A stretch of 35,100 bases of DNA from Avibacterium endocarditidis (lineage in GTDB: Bacteria > Pseudomonadota > Gammaproteobacteria > Enterobacterales > Pasteurellaceae): NCBI RefSeq assembly GCF_002921145.1, contig NZ_PQVI01000065.1, positions 13,121 through 48,220 of the forward strand, read 5' to 3'. The notes beneath the pieces were generated by a model. The model did not search any database. It was not told the DNA's origin and saw only the letters and a list, made by a program, of their open reading frames with translations. Positions within the stretch are counted from its first letter, which is position 1, and the number at the start of each line of letters is the position of its first letter. The translations under genes were made by a program, and so were the position numbers. Positions 1 through 9,438 of this stretch are shown here, piece after piece.

Positions 1-241
1 TATTTGGTAATATCGTGGTAACGGTGAATGTCCCGAATGCACCAGAACCTTTCGCGTGCATACGGCGTTCAGGAATCACTTCACGCACAAAGTTCGCTAA
101 TTTTTCTTGCAGCCACACATCTTGGGCTAAAAGTGGCCCACGCGGCCCTGCGGTTAAACTGTTTTGGTTATCCACCACCGGCGCACCAAAATCGGTGGTT
201 AAGTGAGTAACCGGACATTTTTTGATTGAATTGTCAGTCAT
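1..241 (-). pseudogene. katA: Catalase, 5' end only; one frameshift as read
   Basis: N-terminal part of a monofunctional haem catalase, which breaks down hydrogen peroxide in the cytoplasm; the rest lies left of the window. The ATG at 241 follows an AAGGAA ribosome site. The translation holds the clade-typical stretches [16 protein letters not shown] and [18 protein letters not shown]. After VT the usual HDIT is read as TILP, because the run at 17-18 has two bases where three are needed; one added G restores HDIT. The gene is therefore frameshifted about 75 codons in, most likely by a sequence error. It lies downstream of iolB on the same strand, separated by a terminator-like hairpin, so it probably has its own promoter. 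Family call is firm; the choice of symbol (katA versus hktE) is convention. Confidence 0.88.
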
Positions 242-284
242 TTTTGTTTCCTTAGTTTAGTTAGTAGGGAGTTAATTGGCATAA

Positions 285-290
285 ATCATA
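285..290 (-). promoter_or_regulatory. Possible extended -10 for catalase
   Basis: On the minus strand TGC-TATGAT sits about 45 bases before the catalase start, giving an extended -10 (TGN plus five of six TATAAT bases). No good -35 is visible at 17 bases. An activator such as OxyR could substitute for it, but I see no clear OxyR motif. Confidence 0.28.
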
Positions 291-360
291 GCAGTATTGG
301 GCTAAACCTGACTAAATGATAATTTGTATTGATTTAATAGGGAGAAGGGGCAAGAGATAG

Positions 361-421
361 AGAAAAAGTGTGGTGGAAAATTTGTGATTTTTCATCTGCC
401 GCTCAAATTTACACCACACTT
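361..421 (-). terminator. Terminator of iolB built from degenerate uptake signals
   Basis: AAGTGTGGTG at 366-375 pairs with CACCACACTT at 412-421, and AAATTTG at 378-384 pairs with CAAATTT at 404-410, giving a long two-part hairpin. On the minus strand it is followed by TTTTT, just after the iolB stop. The arms differ from the uptake signal core by one base (T for C). Confidence 0.6.
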
Positions 422-442
422 GATTTCAAAGTGATATATTTC

Positions 443-1276
443 TTACTCAAAAAACTTATCAGCATACTCCTGGCTGTTAATCCATTGGTGATCTTTTTCC
501 CAAGTAAACCGCCATTTGCGAACAGGGCCGGCCATAACATTGAGATAATAGTTGTTATAACCCGCAATAGTGGCAACTGGGTGATAGCCTTTTGGCACTT
601 GCACTACATCGCCATCATAGACTGCCATACATTCATCTAAGCTTCGATCATTGGTATAGACTCGTTGCAAGCAGAATCCTTGAGCGGGTTCAAAACGGTG
701 GTAATAGGTTTCTTCTAAATAAGTTTCAGTTTCACTATTTTTTTGATCATGTTTATGGCTTGGGAATGAACTGGTGTTTCCCTCATCGGTAAATACTTCC
801 ACAACTAATAAGGCATCAGCGGGTTCTGTTTCAGGCAGAATATTGTGCACAAGGCGTTTATTATTGCCGAATCCACGTTGTTCAACACCCACTTCTGCTG
901 GTGTGATTAAACGTACTGGTAAATTACCTTCACTTGGCGCACGGCAAACCGCTAATTCTAAATAAGTTTCTGCTTGGATTTCAACTTGGTGATGATGTGG
1001 CACATAAAGAGAATAAGGCGGAATACGGTCGAAAGGAGATTGGCGGTTACCAATATGTTCGAATATTTGCCCTGCTGTCGAAATGGTGCATTTTCCAGCC
1101 AAAACCACAAAACACACTTCGGTATTTTCTGTATCAAAGCTCAAATTTTGATTAGGCTGTAAGTGATAGCATTCAAACCCAACATATTCCCAATTGGCGC
1201 TCTTAGGGGTTACTCTCTGTACTAAACCATTAGGAGCTGGATTTTGTTTGGCTGACTTTGACAATAAATAGCTCAT
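443..1276 (-). CDS. iolB: 5-deoxy-glucuronate isomerase (inositol catabolism)
   Basis: IolB converts 5-deoxy-D-glucuronate to 5-dehydro-2-deoxy-D-gluconate in the myo-inositol pathway, in the cytoplasm. The 277-residue product matches the usual length (about 270) and is cupin-like; it shows the family stretches SPFDRIPPYSLYVP, FPSHKHDQ, EETYYHRFEPAQGF and KGYHPVATIAGYNNYYLNVM. The His, Glu and His residues of SHKHD and ETYYHRF fit the metal site. I prefer the ATG at 1276, with an AGAGGT ribosome site four bases upstream, over an in-frame GTG at 1282 that overlaps that site. It is intact, unlike its neighbours, and diverges from the iolA-type gene across a palindrome-rich 240-base region. Confidence 0.95.
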   Translation of the reverse strand: MSYLLSKSAKQNPAPNGLVQRVTPKSANWEYVGFECYHLQPNQNLSFDTENTEVCFVVLAGKCTISTAGQIFEHIGNRQSPFDRIPPYSLYVPHHHQVEIQAETYLELAVCRAPSEGNLPVRLITPAEVGVEQRGFGNNKRLVHNILPETEPADALLVVEVFTDEGNTSSFPSHKHDQKNSETETYLEETYYHRFEPAQGFCLQRVYTNDRSLDECMAVYDGDVVQVPKGYHPVATIAGYNNYYLNVMAGPVRKWRFTWEKDHQWINSQEYADKFFE

Positions 1277-1380
1277 ATTCACCTCTCATTGAATTAATTA
1301 GGTAGTTTTCGTCCAAATCATAGATCAGATAGCGGAAGGTTGTCAGAAAAAATTATCAAATATCCAACGTAGATCACAAA

Positions 1381-1437
1381 AATGAAATAATTATTTCATT
1401 ATTTGGTAAAGTGAATTGAAAAATTTATTTCATTATT
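1381..1437. promoter_or_regulatory. Operator-like palindromes between iolB and iolA
   Basis: AATGAAATAATTATTTCATT at 1381-1400 is a perfect 20-base palindrome. Its right part, TTATTTCATTATT, recurs exactly at 1425-1437, 34 bases (about three helical turns) later. This arrangement in a divergent sugar-catabolic promoter region suggests two sites for a dimeric repressor. RpiR-type IolR proteins, which control iol genes in other proteobacteria, bind GAAA/TTTC-type palindromes; assigning this site to IolR is inference. Confidence 0.5.
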
Positions 1438-1460
1438 CTAATCTAGTGTACAACTTAAAT

Positions 1461-1475
1461 TTGTGCAAAGCACAA
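1461..1475. promoter_or_regulatory. Second inverted repeat upstream of iolA
   Basis: TTGTGCAAAGCACAA is a perfect inverted repeat with 6-base arms and a 3-base centre, 44 bases before the iolA start. It could be an operator or an early leader hairpin. The spacing does not fit CRP (TGTGA-N6-TCACA). Confidence 0.35.
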
Positions 1476-1518
1476 TCAGATGAATCATTCATTTCACTTT
1501 TAGGTTAAGGAGCAAAGA

Positions 1519-3027
1519 ATGGAAACTGTTTTAAATTTTATTAATGGAAAACTGGTTGAAAGCCAAGGCGAAAAAGTATGGCCAATTTTTAATCCTGCGA
1601 CAGGAAAACAAATTCGCCAAGTGCGTATGAGTACTGAAGCGGAAGTGCTGGAAGCTGTTGAGGTGGCACAAAAAGCATTCCCTGAGTGGGCTGCGACTTC
1701 GCCATTACGTCGAGCAAGGGTGCTCTTTAAGTTTAAAGAATTATTACAGCGTGATTGGGATTCATTAGCACGTTTAATCACTGAGGAACATGGTAAAGTT
1801 TATTCTGATTCTTGTGGTGAGTTAACTCGTGGTTTGGAAGTGGTTGAATTTGCCTGTGGGATTCCGCATTTGCTTAAAGGTGAGTTCTCGGAGCAAGCAG
1901 GGCGAGGTATTGATATTCATTCCACAATGCAACCTTTGGGAGTTTGCGTTGGTATTACGCCATTTAACTTCCCTGCGATGGTGCCAATGTGGATGTTCCC
2001 GATTGCACTAGCTTGTGGTAATACCTTTATTTTGAAGCCTGCAAAAACTGACCCTTCACTTTCTATTCGCCTTGCTGAATTATTAAAAGAAGCAGGCTTG
2101 CCAGATGGTGTGTTTAATGTAGTACATGGAGATCGTCATGATAATGAAATTTTATTGCGTGAGCCTCGTGTGAAAGCGATAAGTTTTGTGGGCTCAACAA
2201 CAGCGGCAGAATATGTGCATAAAGTTGGTTCTGAGTATGGTAAACGTGTACAAGCACTTGGTGCAGCGAAAAATCACGGTTTGGTAATGCCTGATGTGGA
2301 TATTAATGCGACCGCAGATGCGTTACTCGGTGCAGCTTTTGGGGCGGCAGGTGAACGTTGTATGGCATTACCAATTGCAGTAACCATTGACGATGAAACA
2401 GCAGATAAATTAGTGGCTCGCTAAAACCAAAAGTAGAAGCTTTACGTTATGGACCAGGTATTCCAAAAGAAAGCGAAAAAAGAAATGGATTTTGGACCGC
2501 TCATTACGCAGCAACACCTCAACAACGTAACCAAATATATTGATAAAGGTGTAGAAGAGGGTGCTACTTTAGTCGTGGATGGACGTAATAAAAAACCAGC
2601 CGGCTATGAAGAGGGTTTCTTTATCGGAGGTACGTTATTTGATCATGTTACTGAGGATATGGTTATTTATAAAGAAGAGATTTTTGGTCCTGTGCTTGGC
2701 ATTGTTCGTGCGAAAAATTTTGAAGATGCAATGCGTTTAATCAATGACCATCAATTTGGTAATGGCGCAGCTATTTTCACTAATAGCGGTGCTGCAGCTC
2801 GGGAATTTTCATATCGCGTCCAAGCTGGAATGGTTGGGGTGAATATTCCAATTCCAGTTCCGATGGCATTCCATTGCTTTGGTGGTTGGAAAGGTTCAGC
2901 TTTTGGGGCATTAAATGTGTATGGTCCAGATGGTGTGCGTTTCTACACTAAAATGAAAACTGTGACAACACGTTGGCCAGAACAAAATATGGATTCTCAA
3001 GCAGCATTCAGTATGCCAACCTTATAA
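1519..3027 (+). pseudogene. iolA: Methylmalonate-semialdehyde dehydrogenase (IolA/MmsA); two compensating frameshifts as read
   Basis: CoA-acylating aldehyde dehydrogenase that takes malonate semialdehyde to acetyl-CoA at the end of inositol breakdown. ATG at 1519 follows AAGGAG. Landmarks: GITPFNFPAMVPMWMFP, the NAD-fold segment SFVGSTTAAEYVH, the catalytic Cys near residue 281 in [18 protein letters not shown], and C-terminal [13 protein letters not shown]. The frame is lost at 2422, where CGCTAAAACC should read CGCTTAAAACC (one T missing), and regained at 2476-2481, where six A stand for five. Correcting both gives [20 protein letters not shown] in between and a 502-residue protein of normal length. 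As read, translation stops after residue 301. Two opposite indels 55 bases apart in an otherwise conserved gene point to sequence error rather than decay. Confidence 0.9.
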
Positions 3028-3036
3028 TAAAAAATA

Positions 3037-3069
3037 AAAGAGATTTCTGCGATGGAAATCTCTTTTTTC
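3037..3069 (+). terminator. Intrinsic terminator after iolA
   Basis: AAAGAGATTTC (3037-3047) pairs perfectly with GAAATCTCTTT (3055-3065) around a 7-base loop and runs into a T tract. Only 17 bases separate it from the next start codon. Confidence 0.8.
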
Positions 3070-3086
3070 TTGCGTAAGGAAAAGAA

Positions 3087-4222
3087 ATGAAAAAGTAAGA
3101 ATTGGATTAATTGGCACAGGATATATTGGACGTTGCCATGCTATTGCTTATGCTCAAGCACCTACGGTTTTTCCGCTAGACGCGGAGCTAGAATGCGATT
3201 ACCTAGCAGAAATCACACCTGAGTTAGCAGCTCAAAAGGCTAAAGAGTTTGGCTTTAAGCGTTCTACAGGAGATTGGCGTGATGTGGTACAAGATCCCAA
3301 TATTGATGTAGTAGATATTTGCACCCCAAACTTTTTACATAAAGAAATTGCATTAGCTGCAATTGAGCAAGGTAAACATGTTTATTCGGAAAAGCCTCTT
3401 GCTTTAACTGCAGAAGATGCCAAATTAATGTATCAAGCCGCACAAAAAGCAGGAGTAAAAACCCTTGTAGGGTTTAATTATATTAAGAACCCAACTACTC
3501 AACTTGCGAAAGAAATCATAGAGCGGGGAGAAATTGGAGAGATTGTTCATTTTTATGGAACGCATAATGAAGATTATCTCGCAGATCCTAATACACCACG
3601 AGATTGGCATTGCATTCGTGAAAAAGCAGGGTTAGGGGCGTTAGGCGATCTTTCCGCGCATATTATACAAATGTCGCAATATCTTGTAGGTAGCCAAATT
3701 CAACGCGTGGTTGGAGATATGGAAACGGTAATAAAAATGCGCCCTAACCCGCAAAATTTAAATGAACAGCTTCCTGTTGAAAATGAAGATCAAGCCACCG
3801 CAATCGTACGTTTTGCTAATGGTTGTATGGGGACAATTGAAACTTCTCGAATTGCGTGTGGACGCAAAATGGGACTAAGTTATGTCATCACAGGAACAAA
3901 AGGCACAATCAGCTACACGCAAGAAAGAATGGCAGAACTGAAATTGTATCTCCACACAGATGAACCAGCACGGCAAGGTTTTAAAACCTTACTGACAGGC
4001 CCACACCACCCTGATTATAAGCATTTTTGTGTAAGCGCTGGACATGGTATTGGTTTCAATGATCAAAAAACGGTGGAAATTCGTGATCTTATTAATGCCA
4101 TCACAAATAATCAGCCAATGTATCCTGATTTTGAAGAAGGATTTAAGGTTTCTCGAGTGCTTGATGCAATTGCAATGTCCTGTCAGGAAAAGCGTTGGGT
4201 TAATGTGGAGGAGGTAGCTTAA
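3087..4222 (+). pseudogene. Gfo/Idh/MocA family oxidoreductase, probably inositol dehydrogenase-like; frameshift at codon 3 as read
   Basis: NAD(P)-dependent sugar or inositol dehydrogenase family. The frame from 3095 to 4222 is open and starts RIGLIGTGYIGRCHAIAYA, a Rossmann dinucleotide site; SEKPLALT supplies the conserved catalytic Lys and LGDLSAHII the usual Asp/His region. The ATG at 3087 (ribosome site AAGGAAAAG) is followed by five A where six would give MKKVRIGL; as read the third codon is followed by TAA. With the missing A restored the protein has 378 residues, longer than classical IolG (about 337), so it may be a scyllo-inositol or related dehydrogenase. Its position behind iolA suggests a role in inositol use. 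No promoter fits between the iolA terminator and this start, so expression probably depends on read-through. Confidence 0.8.
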
Positions 4223-4243
4223 TTTCCCGTTAGCTTTAAAAAC

Positions 4244-4276
4244 AAAAAAACTTGGCAATTATGCCAAGTTTTTATT
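4244..4276. terminator. Bidirectional terminator between the convergent genes
   Basis: AAAAACTTGGC (4246-4256) pairs with GCCAAGTTTTT (4263-4273), loop AATTAT. The A/T runs on both sides make it usable from both strands, for the oxidoreductase gene on plus and pnuC on minus. An uptake signal follows at 4281. Confidence 0.8.
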
Positions 4277-4297
4277 TTTAAAGTGCGGTCATTTTTT

Positions 4298-4978
4298 TTA
4301 CGAATTTTTCGCTAACTTGGACCAGTTGTAATAGCCGTATAACGAGTTAAGCAAATAAGCGCCGAACATTAAATACATTGCTGGGGTGTCAGCCCAGAGA
4401 ATGATAGAAAGGATATTGATGATAATCCATAAGATCCATTGTTCGCTATAACGCAAAATCATCAATAATTGTGCTGCAATAACCAGCACGGTGGTGAGGC
4501 CATCTAAGCCGATAGAATTGCCGTCTGTTGTTTTTAAAATGCTGATAAAGGCAATAGAACCCAGTACTACAAGGCTGATTAGGGTGGCCCAACCTTTTAC
4601 GGTAAGAAATTTAGCGATTACCGTTTCGCTTTGTTCTGTGCTGTTACGCATATTTTCTTTCCATAAGAAATAACCGATAAATTGCGCAGGAATATAAACA
4701 TAAAGGGTCGTGGTCATTTCGCCATAAAATTTGTTGTCTAACGACACATAGAAATAGCTATAAGCAAAAATTAAACCGAAGAAATAGTTACTGATTTTCC
4801 CTTTGCCCACAAACACCACGCATAAGATACCTGAAATCCCTGCAAGCGCCTCTAACCAAGACACGGGCGATTGTGCATAGGCGTAAAGCTGTGCAGCAAT
4901 AAATAAGAAAAGCCAGACGACTTCAAAAGGTTTCCAGCCGCCAAAAAATTCATTTTTAAGAGTTTGAGAAAAACGCAT
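4298..4978 (-). CDS. pnuC: Nicotinamide riboside transporter PnuC
   Basis: Inner-membrane carrier for nicotinamide riboside, a key route for the V-factor (NAD) supply of Pasteurellaceae. The product from the ATG at 4978 has 226 residues and about seven hydrophobic helices. Family landmarks include WLEALAGISGILCVVFVGKG, NYFFGLIFAYSYFYVS, FYGEMTTTLYVYIPAQFIGY, LDGLTTVLVIAAQLLMILRY and the C-terminal YLLNSLYGYYNW. The start is chosen because MRFSQTLKNEFFGGWKPFE matches PnuC N-termini and AAGGAT lies just upstream; an upstream in-frame extension to 5029 lacks such support. A TTGACT -35-like element lies about 60 bases upstream next to an uptake signal (5024), with a weak -10 (AAAAAT). Confidence 0.93.
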   Translation of the reverse strand: MRFSQTLKNEFFGGWKPFEVVWLFLFIAAQLYAYAQSPVSWLEALAGISGILCVVFVGKGKISNYFFGLIFAYSYFYVSLDNKFYGEMTTTLYVYIPAQFIGYFLWKENMRNSTEQSETVIAKFLTVKGWATLISLVVLGSIAFISILKTTDGNSIGLDGLTTVLVIAAQLLMILRYSEQWILWIIINILSIILWADTPAMYLMFGAYLLNSLYGYYNWSKLAKNS

Positions 4979-5164
4979 AGCATTATCCTTAATAAGTGAA
5001 ATAAAAACCTTGCGATTTTTGCACCGCACTTTTAAAAAGTCAAGGATAGGCTACATTTTTCTTTTTATTCTGTGATTTATGTTGTATTTTTGTTGTATAT
5101 ATTTTCATTTCTTTTTCACTGTAAGATCGTTAAAATAGCCGCCCTTTTTCGTAATAAAATCTTC

Positions 5165-5207
5165 GCTAAATGGCTTGTTATCAGCATACGCCATTTAGCT
5201 ATAACAA
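5165..5207 (+). other. Inverted repeat in the rapA leader
   Basis: GCTAAATGGC (5165-5174) pairs perfectly with GCCATTTAGC (5190-5199) around a 15-base loop, ending 25 bases before the rapA start. The loop segment TTGTTAT (5175-5181) is also complementary to ATAACAA (5201-5207). No T tract follows, so it is not an ordinary terminator; it may be a leader structure or an operator. Confidence 0.4.
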
Positions 5208-5224
5208 TAATAAGAGTAAATTTT

Positions 5225-8116
5225 ATGTCCTTTATAGTTGGTCAGCGTTGGATTAGTGAAAGTGAAAATGATCTTGGCTTGGGCGTGGTTGCGGAAGTCA
5301 ATTACCGTACGGTTACGCTAAATTTCCTGCCGCCGAAGAAATTCGTATTTATGCCTTAGATAATGCCCCGTTAGTGCGCGTGGTTTTCAAGTGGGTGATG
5401 AAATTCGTCATAAGAGGGCTGGCAGGGCAAGGTGCTTGAAGTGTTAGATCATAATGGGCTGGCGTTCTATTTGGTGCAAAAAGAAGATGGGCAAGAGGCG
5501 ATGTTGCAAGAGGCGGAACTCAGCTCGCAAATCACCTTCAGCAAGCCACAAGAGCGTTTATTTGCGGGGCAAATCGATCGGGCTAGCCATTTTGTATTGC
5601 GTTATCGAGCGTTGCAACAGCGTCAAGCCCAATTTCAATCACCGTTACGCGGGTTGCGTGGCATTCGTGGCGGCTTAATTCCGCACCAGTTGCACATCGC
5701 CAAAGAAGTGGGACAGCGAATTGCTCCGCGTGTTTTGCTCGCTGATGAAGTGGGACTGGGGAAAACCATTGAAGCGGGTATGATTTTGCAACAGCAACTT
5801 TTTGCTGAAAAAGCGGAACGCGTGCTGATTATTGTGCCAGAAACCTTGCAACATCAATGGCTTGTGGAAATGCTCCGCCGTTTTAATTTGCATTTTTCCT
5901 TGTTTGACGAAGAGCGTTGTGCGGATTTTGATGGGCTTGATGGGGGCGTGGCGAGCAATCCATTCAAAACCGAGCAACTGATTATTTGTGCGTTGGATTG
6001 GCTGGTGCAAAAACCAAGACGCGCCGAACAGCTTGCCAACGCGGATTTTGATTTGCTTATTGTGGACGAAGCCCATCATTTGGCGTGGTCGGAACAAGCG
6101 CCAAGTTTGGCTTATCAAATTGTCGAGCAGTTGGCGAGCCATATTCCTACCGTATTATTGCTGACGGCAACCCCTGAACAATTAGGGCAAGAAAGCCATT
6201 TTGCACGCTTGAAATTGCTCGATCCCGATCGCTTTTATGATTACAGCGCTTTTGTGCAAGAACAGCAGCATTATCAACCAGTGGCTGAAGCTGTGAATGG
6301 ATTGTTAAGCGAGCAGCCATTAAGCACGCAAGAAGAAAAACATATAGCGGAATTGCTGTCTGATCAAGATATTAGCGGATTATTAGCGGATCTTCATCAT
6401 AGCGAGAAAAAAGTGCAAGCGCGTGAAACCTTAGTAGAAAATCTGCTCGATCGCCACGGCACCAGTCGTGTGTTATTTCGTAATACCCGCCAAGGCATGA
6501 AAGGCTTCCCATTGCGTCATTATCACGAAATCACCTTGCCAATGCCAAAGCAATATCGCAATGCGATAGGCGTGCTGAAAATGCTTGGTGAAGTGAAAAC
6601 CAGCGATTTATTTTACCCCGAGCAGATCTTCCAGAAAATGAACCCTGATGCCGCTTGGTGGGATTTTGATCCGCGTGTGGAATGGCTGATCGACTTCTTA
6701 CAATCTCACCGCGAAGAAAAAGTGTTGGTGATTTGTCATCAAGCCAAAACCGCCATTCAGCTAGAGAAAGCCTTACGCGAAAAAGAAGCCATTCGCAGTG
6801 CGGTGTTCCATCAAAATATGTCTATTGTAGAACGGGATAAAGCCGCGGCTTATTTTGCTCAACAGGAAGAGGGCGCGCAGGTGTTGCTCACCTCAAGCAT
6901 TGGCTCTGAGGGGCGAAATTTCCAATTCACTCATCATTTGGTGCTGTTTAACTTGCCTGATAATCCCGATTTATTGGAACAGTGCATAGGGCGTTTAGAT
7001 CGCATCGGGCAAAAACAAGACATCGAGATTTACGCCCCTTGCTTTGCTGACAGCCCGCAAGTGTTGCTCGCCCAGTGGTATCATCAAGGCTTGAATGCGT
7101 TTGAAGAAACCTGTCCGATGGGCGCAACCTTGTTTGAAAAGCGCGGTGCAAAATTGCAAGATTTTTTACAGCATAATGAACAGAATGCGGCGTTTGATGA
7201 ATTTGTTGCTCAGACCCGAACCGAGCGTGATGCCTTAAAAGTGCAGCTTGATCAAGGTAGAGATCGTCTATTAGAAATTAATTCTAACGGTGGCGAACAA
7301 GCCCAAGCCTTGGCCGCAGCCATTGCGGAGCAAGACGGCTCAAGCGAATTAATCAATTTTACCTTAAATTTATTTGATATTATCGGCGTGGAGCAAGAAG
7401 ATCTCGGCGAGAAAAGCATCGTTATTCACCCCACAGGCACAATGCTGGTGTCAGATTTCCCTGGCTTAAAAGAAGAAGGCTTAACGGTAACCTTTGATCG
7501 CAATTTAGCCGTGGCGCGCGAAGATGTTGAGTTTCTCACTTGGGATCACCCAATGATTCGCAACGGCATTGATTTGATTACCGATGGCGATATTGGCAAA
7601 ACTGCCGTATCATTGCTCATCAATAACGATCTGCCAGTGGGATCGCTGTGGCTTGAGCTGATTTATATTGTCGAAGCCCAAGCTCCACGCGGCTTGCAAC
7701 TTACCCGTTTCCTTCCGCCGACACCGGTGCGATTGCTGATCGATGGCAAGGGCAATAATTTAGCGGAAAAAGTGGGCTTTGAGCTGTTGCAAAAACAACT
7801 CAAGCCGATGGGCAAACAAATGGCAAGCAAAGTGCTGAAAATGTTGCGTCCTGCCATTGAGCAATTATTGCAAGCGGGCGAAAAACACATTGGCGACACC
7901 GCCCAACAGCTTATCACACAGGCCCAACAGCGGGCGGAGCAATGCCTTGATAGCGAGCTAACCCGTTTGCAGGCGTTAAAGCAGGTGAATAAAAACATTC
8001 GCCAAGATGAAATTGACACATTAAGCACGCAACGTAGCCAAATTCTTGAGCATTTGCATAATGCCTCGTGGCGATTGGACAGCCTGCGTGTGGTCATCAG
8101 TAATAAGAGTAAATAA
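5225..8116 (+). pseudogene. rapA: RNA polymerase-associated ATPase RapA (HepA); three frameshifts near the start as read
   Basis: Swi2/Snf2-type ATPase that recycles RNA polymerase after transcription. The N-terminus [20 protein letters not shown] is typical. Three single-base losses fall within 92 bases: T at 5323-5325, T at 5384-5387 and A at 5412-5413. Adding them back gives one 964-residue frame, close to the 968 of E. coli. After that the frame is intact: Walker A region ADEVGLGKT near residue 178, DEAHH box near 281, [30 protein letters not shown] and the arginine-finger segment IGRLDRIGQ. The stop overlaps the rluA start by one base (TAATG), as expected for a coupled operon. As read, the product would stop after about 44 residues; a start inside the gene could still give the helicase core. 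Confidence 0.92.
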
Positions 8117-8775
8117 TGGCATTAATTGATTACAATCCCCCGCAAGAACCTTGGTTAGATGTGATCTATCACGACAACCATATTTTATTGGTAAATAAGC
8201 CGAGCGGTTTGCTTTCCGTGCCGGGTAACCAACCGCAATATTACGACAGCGCAATGTCGCGCGTAAAAGAAAAATATGGTTTTTGCGAGCCGGCGCACCG
8301 TCTTGATATGGCAACCAGTGGGATTTTGCTGTTTGCAATGAGCAAGCTGGCAGATAAAGAACTCAAGCGCCAGTTTCGTGAACGTGAGCCGAAGAAATCT
8401 TATCAGGCACTCGTTTGGGGGCATTTAGCGCAAGATAGCGGCACGGTGAATTTGCCGCTGATTTGCGATTGGGAAAACCGCCCGCGACAAAAGATTTGTT
8501 TTGAACTTGGCAAAAGTGCGGTAACAAAATTTGAAATTTTACAACGCCTCCCCAATAACAGCACAAGGGTAAAGCTTACCCCAATTACGGGGCGTTCGCA
8601 CCAATTACGCCTACATATGCTTGCCCTTGGCCACCCTATTTTAGGCGACAAATTTTACGCTCATCCGCAAGCGAAAGCGATGTCGCCACGTTTGTGTTTG
8701 CACGCACAATCCTTACAAATTCGCCACCCTTTAACGGGCGAAATAATGGATTTCACGGCAGATGTACCGTTTTAA
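8116..8775 (+). CDS. rluA: Dual-specificity rRNA/tRNA pseudouridine synthase RluA
   Basis: Makes pseudouridine in 23S rRNA (position 746, E. coli numbering) and at U32 of some tRNAs. The 219-residue product contains the catalytic motif HRLDMATSGILLF (Asp in RLD), KSYQALVWG, and ITGRSHQLRLHMLALGHPILGD. Length and motifs match RluA rather than RluC/RluD, which carry an extra S4 domain. Its ATG overlaps the rapA stop by one base, so it is translationally coupled; the rapA-rluA pairing is also found in E. coli. An uptake signal lies inside the gene near 8514. The start is fixed by the overlap. Confidence 0.95.
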   Translation: MALIDYNPPQEPWLDVIYHDNHILLVNKPSGLLSVPGNQPQYYDSAMSRVKEKYGFCEPAHRLDMATSGILLFAMSKLADKELKRQFREREPKKSYQALVWGHLAQDSGTVNLPLICDWENRPRQKICFELGKSAVTKFEILQRLPNNSTRVKLTPITGRSHQLRLHMLALGHPILGDKFYAHPQAKAMSPRLCLHAQSLQIRHPLTGEIMDFTADVPF

Positions 8776-8804
8776 TTCGTTCTAACCAATCACAGAAATA
8801 ATGC

Positions 8805-8836
8805 GGAGAATTGGCGATTTAATGCTACAATTCTCC
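8805..8836 (+). other. Stem-loop and promoter-like element between rluA and yihI
   Basis: GGAGAATTG (8805-8813) pairs with CAATTCTCC (8828-8836). There is no T tract directly behind it. The right arm contains TGC-TACAAT (8823-8831), an extended -10 that could start yihI transcription about 35 bases before its ATG. Whether the element ends rluA or starts yihI cannot be told. Confidence 0.35.
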
Positions 8837-8868
8837 CCAATTCATTTTTACCAAATAGTAGAGAAATT

Positions 8869-9435
8869 ATGTCCCGTCAAAAGAAAACACGCCGTATTAC
8901 GGATATTATGCCAACACGCAAGGCGGATAAACCCGCGCAAAGCGCCCCTGCTGGGCGCGGGCGCAAATTGACACGTTATGAATTAGATGCCAAAGCCCGT
9001 GAAGAAAAAAGAAAGAAAAAGCACAAAGGCTTAGCGGCAGGGTCGCGTCATAGTAGCCAAGGGGAAAATAAACCCTTGGAGCAAAATCAGGTGCAAGATC
9101 CCCGCGTTGGTAGCCGTAAAAAAATCCCGTTAGTGGTGGAATTTGTCAATAAACCTGAAAAAGGAATGACTATTCCGCCTGTGGAAGTTACAAAACCAAA
9201 AGCCCTTGATCCTATGGTGGAACTTGAACAGCTTGAAAACAACGAATGTTTAAATGATTTGTTGGATCAGCTTGAGGCAGGCAAAACCTTAAATGCCAAA
9301 GATCAAGCCTTTGTGGACGAATGCCTTGATCGCATCGCTCAATTAATGGACGAACTTGGCATTAAAGATGAAGAAGAAAATGCGGAAGATTTATACCGCA
9401 CTTTTGAAACCATTGATATTAATCAGTTTAAATAA
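8869..9435 (+). CDS. yihI: Der GTPase-activating protein YihI
   Basis: Small basic/acidic protein that stimulates the GTPase of the ribosome-assembly factor Der. The 188-residue product shows the family pattern: a Lys/Arg-rich, probably disordered N-terminal half ([43 protein letters not shown]), SRKKIPL in the middle, and an acidic helical C-terminal half with [15 protein letters not shown] and [17 protein letters not shown]. It is intact, has its own likely promoter, and is followed four bases later by a small membrane protein gene and hemN, as part of a probable operon. Confidence 0.9.
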   Translation: MSRQKKTRRITDIMPTRKADKPAQSAPAGRGRKLTRYELDAKAREEKRKKKHKGLAAGSRHSSQGENKPLEQNQVQDPRVGSRKKIPLVVEFVNKPEKGMTIPPVEVTKPKALDPMVELEQLENNECLNDLLDQLEAGKTLNAKDQAFVDECLDRIAQLMDELGIKDEEENAEDLYRTFETIDINQFK

Positions 9436-9438
9436 TTT

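Noticed and set aside
5165-5207. H-type pseudoknot in the rapA leader
   Set aside because: The connecting loops would be zero and one base, too short to span the stems, so both pairings cannot form together.
5675-6142. 155-codon open frame on the minus strand inside rapA
   Set aside because: Opposite to a conserved helicase frame with intact motifs; the translation has no recognisable domain and no ribosome site.
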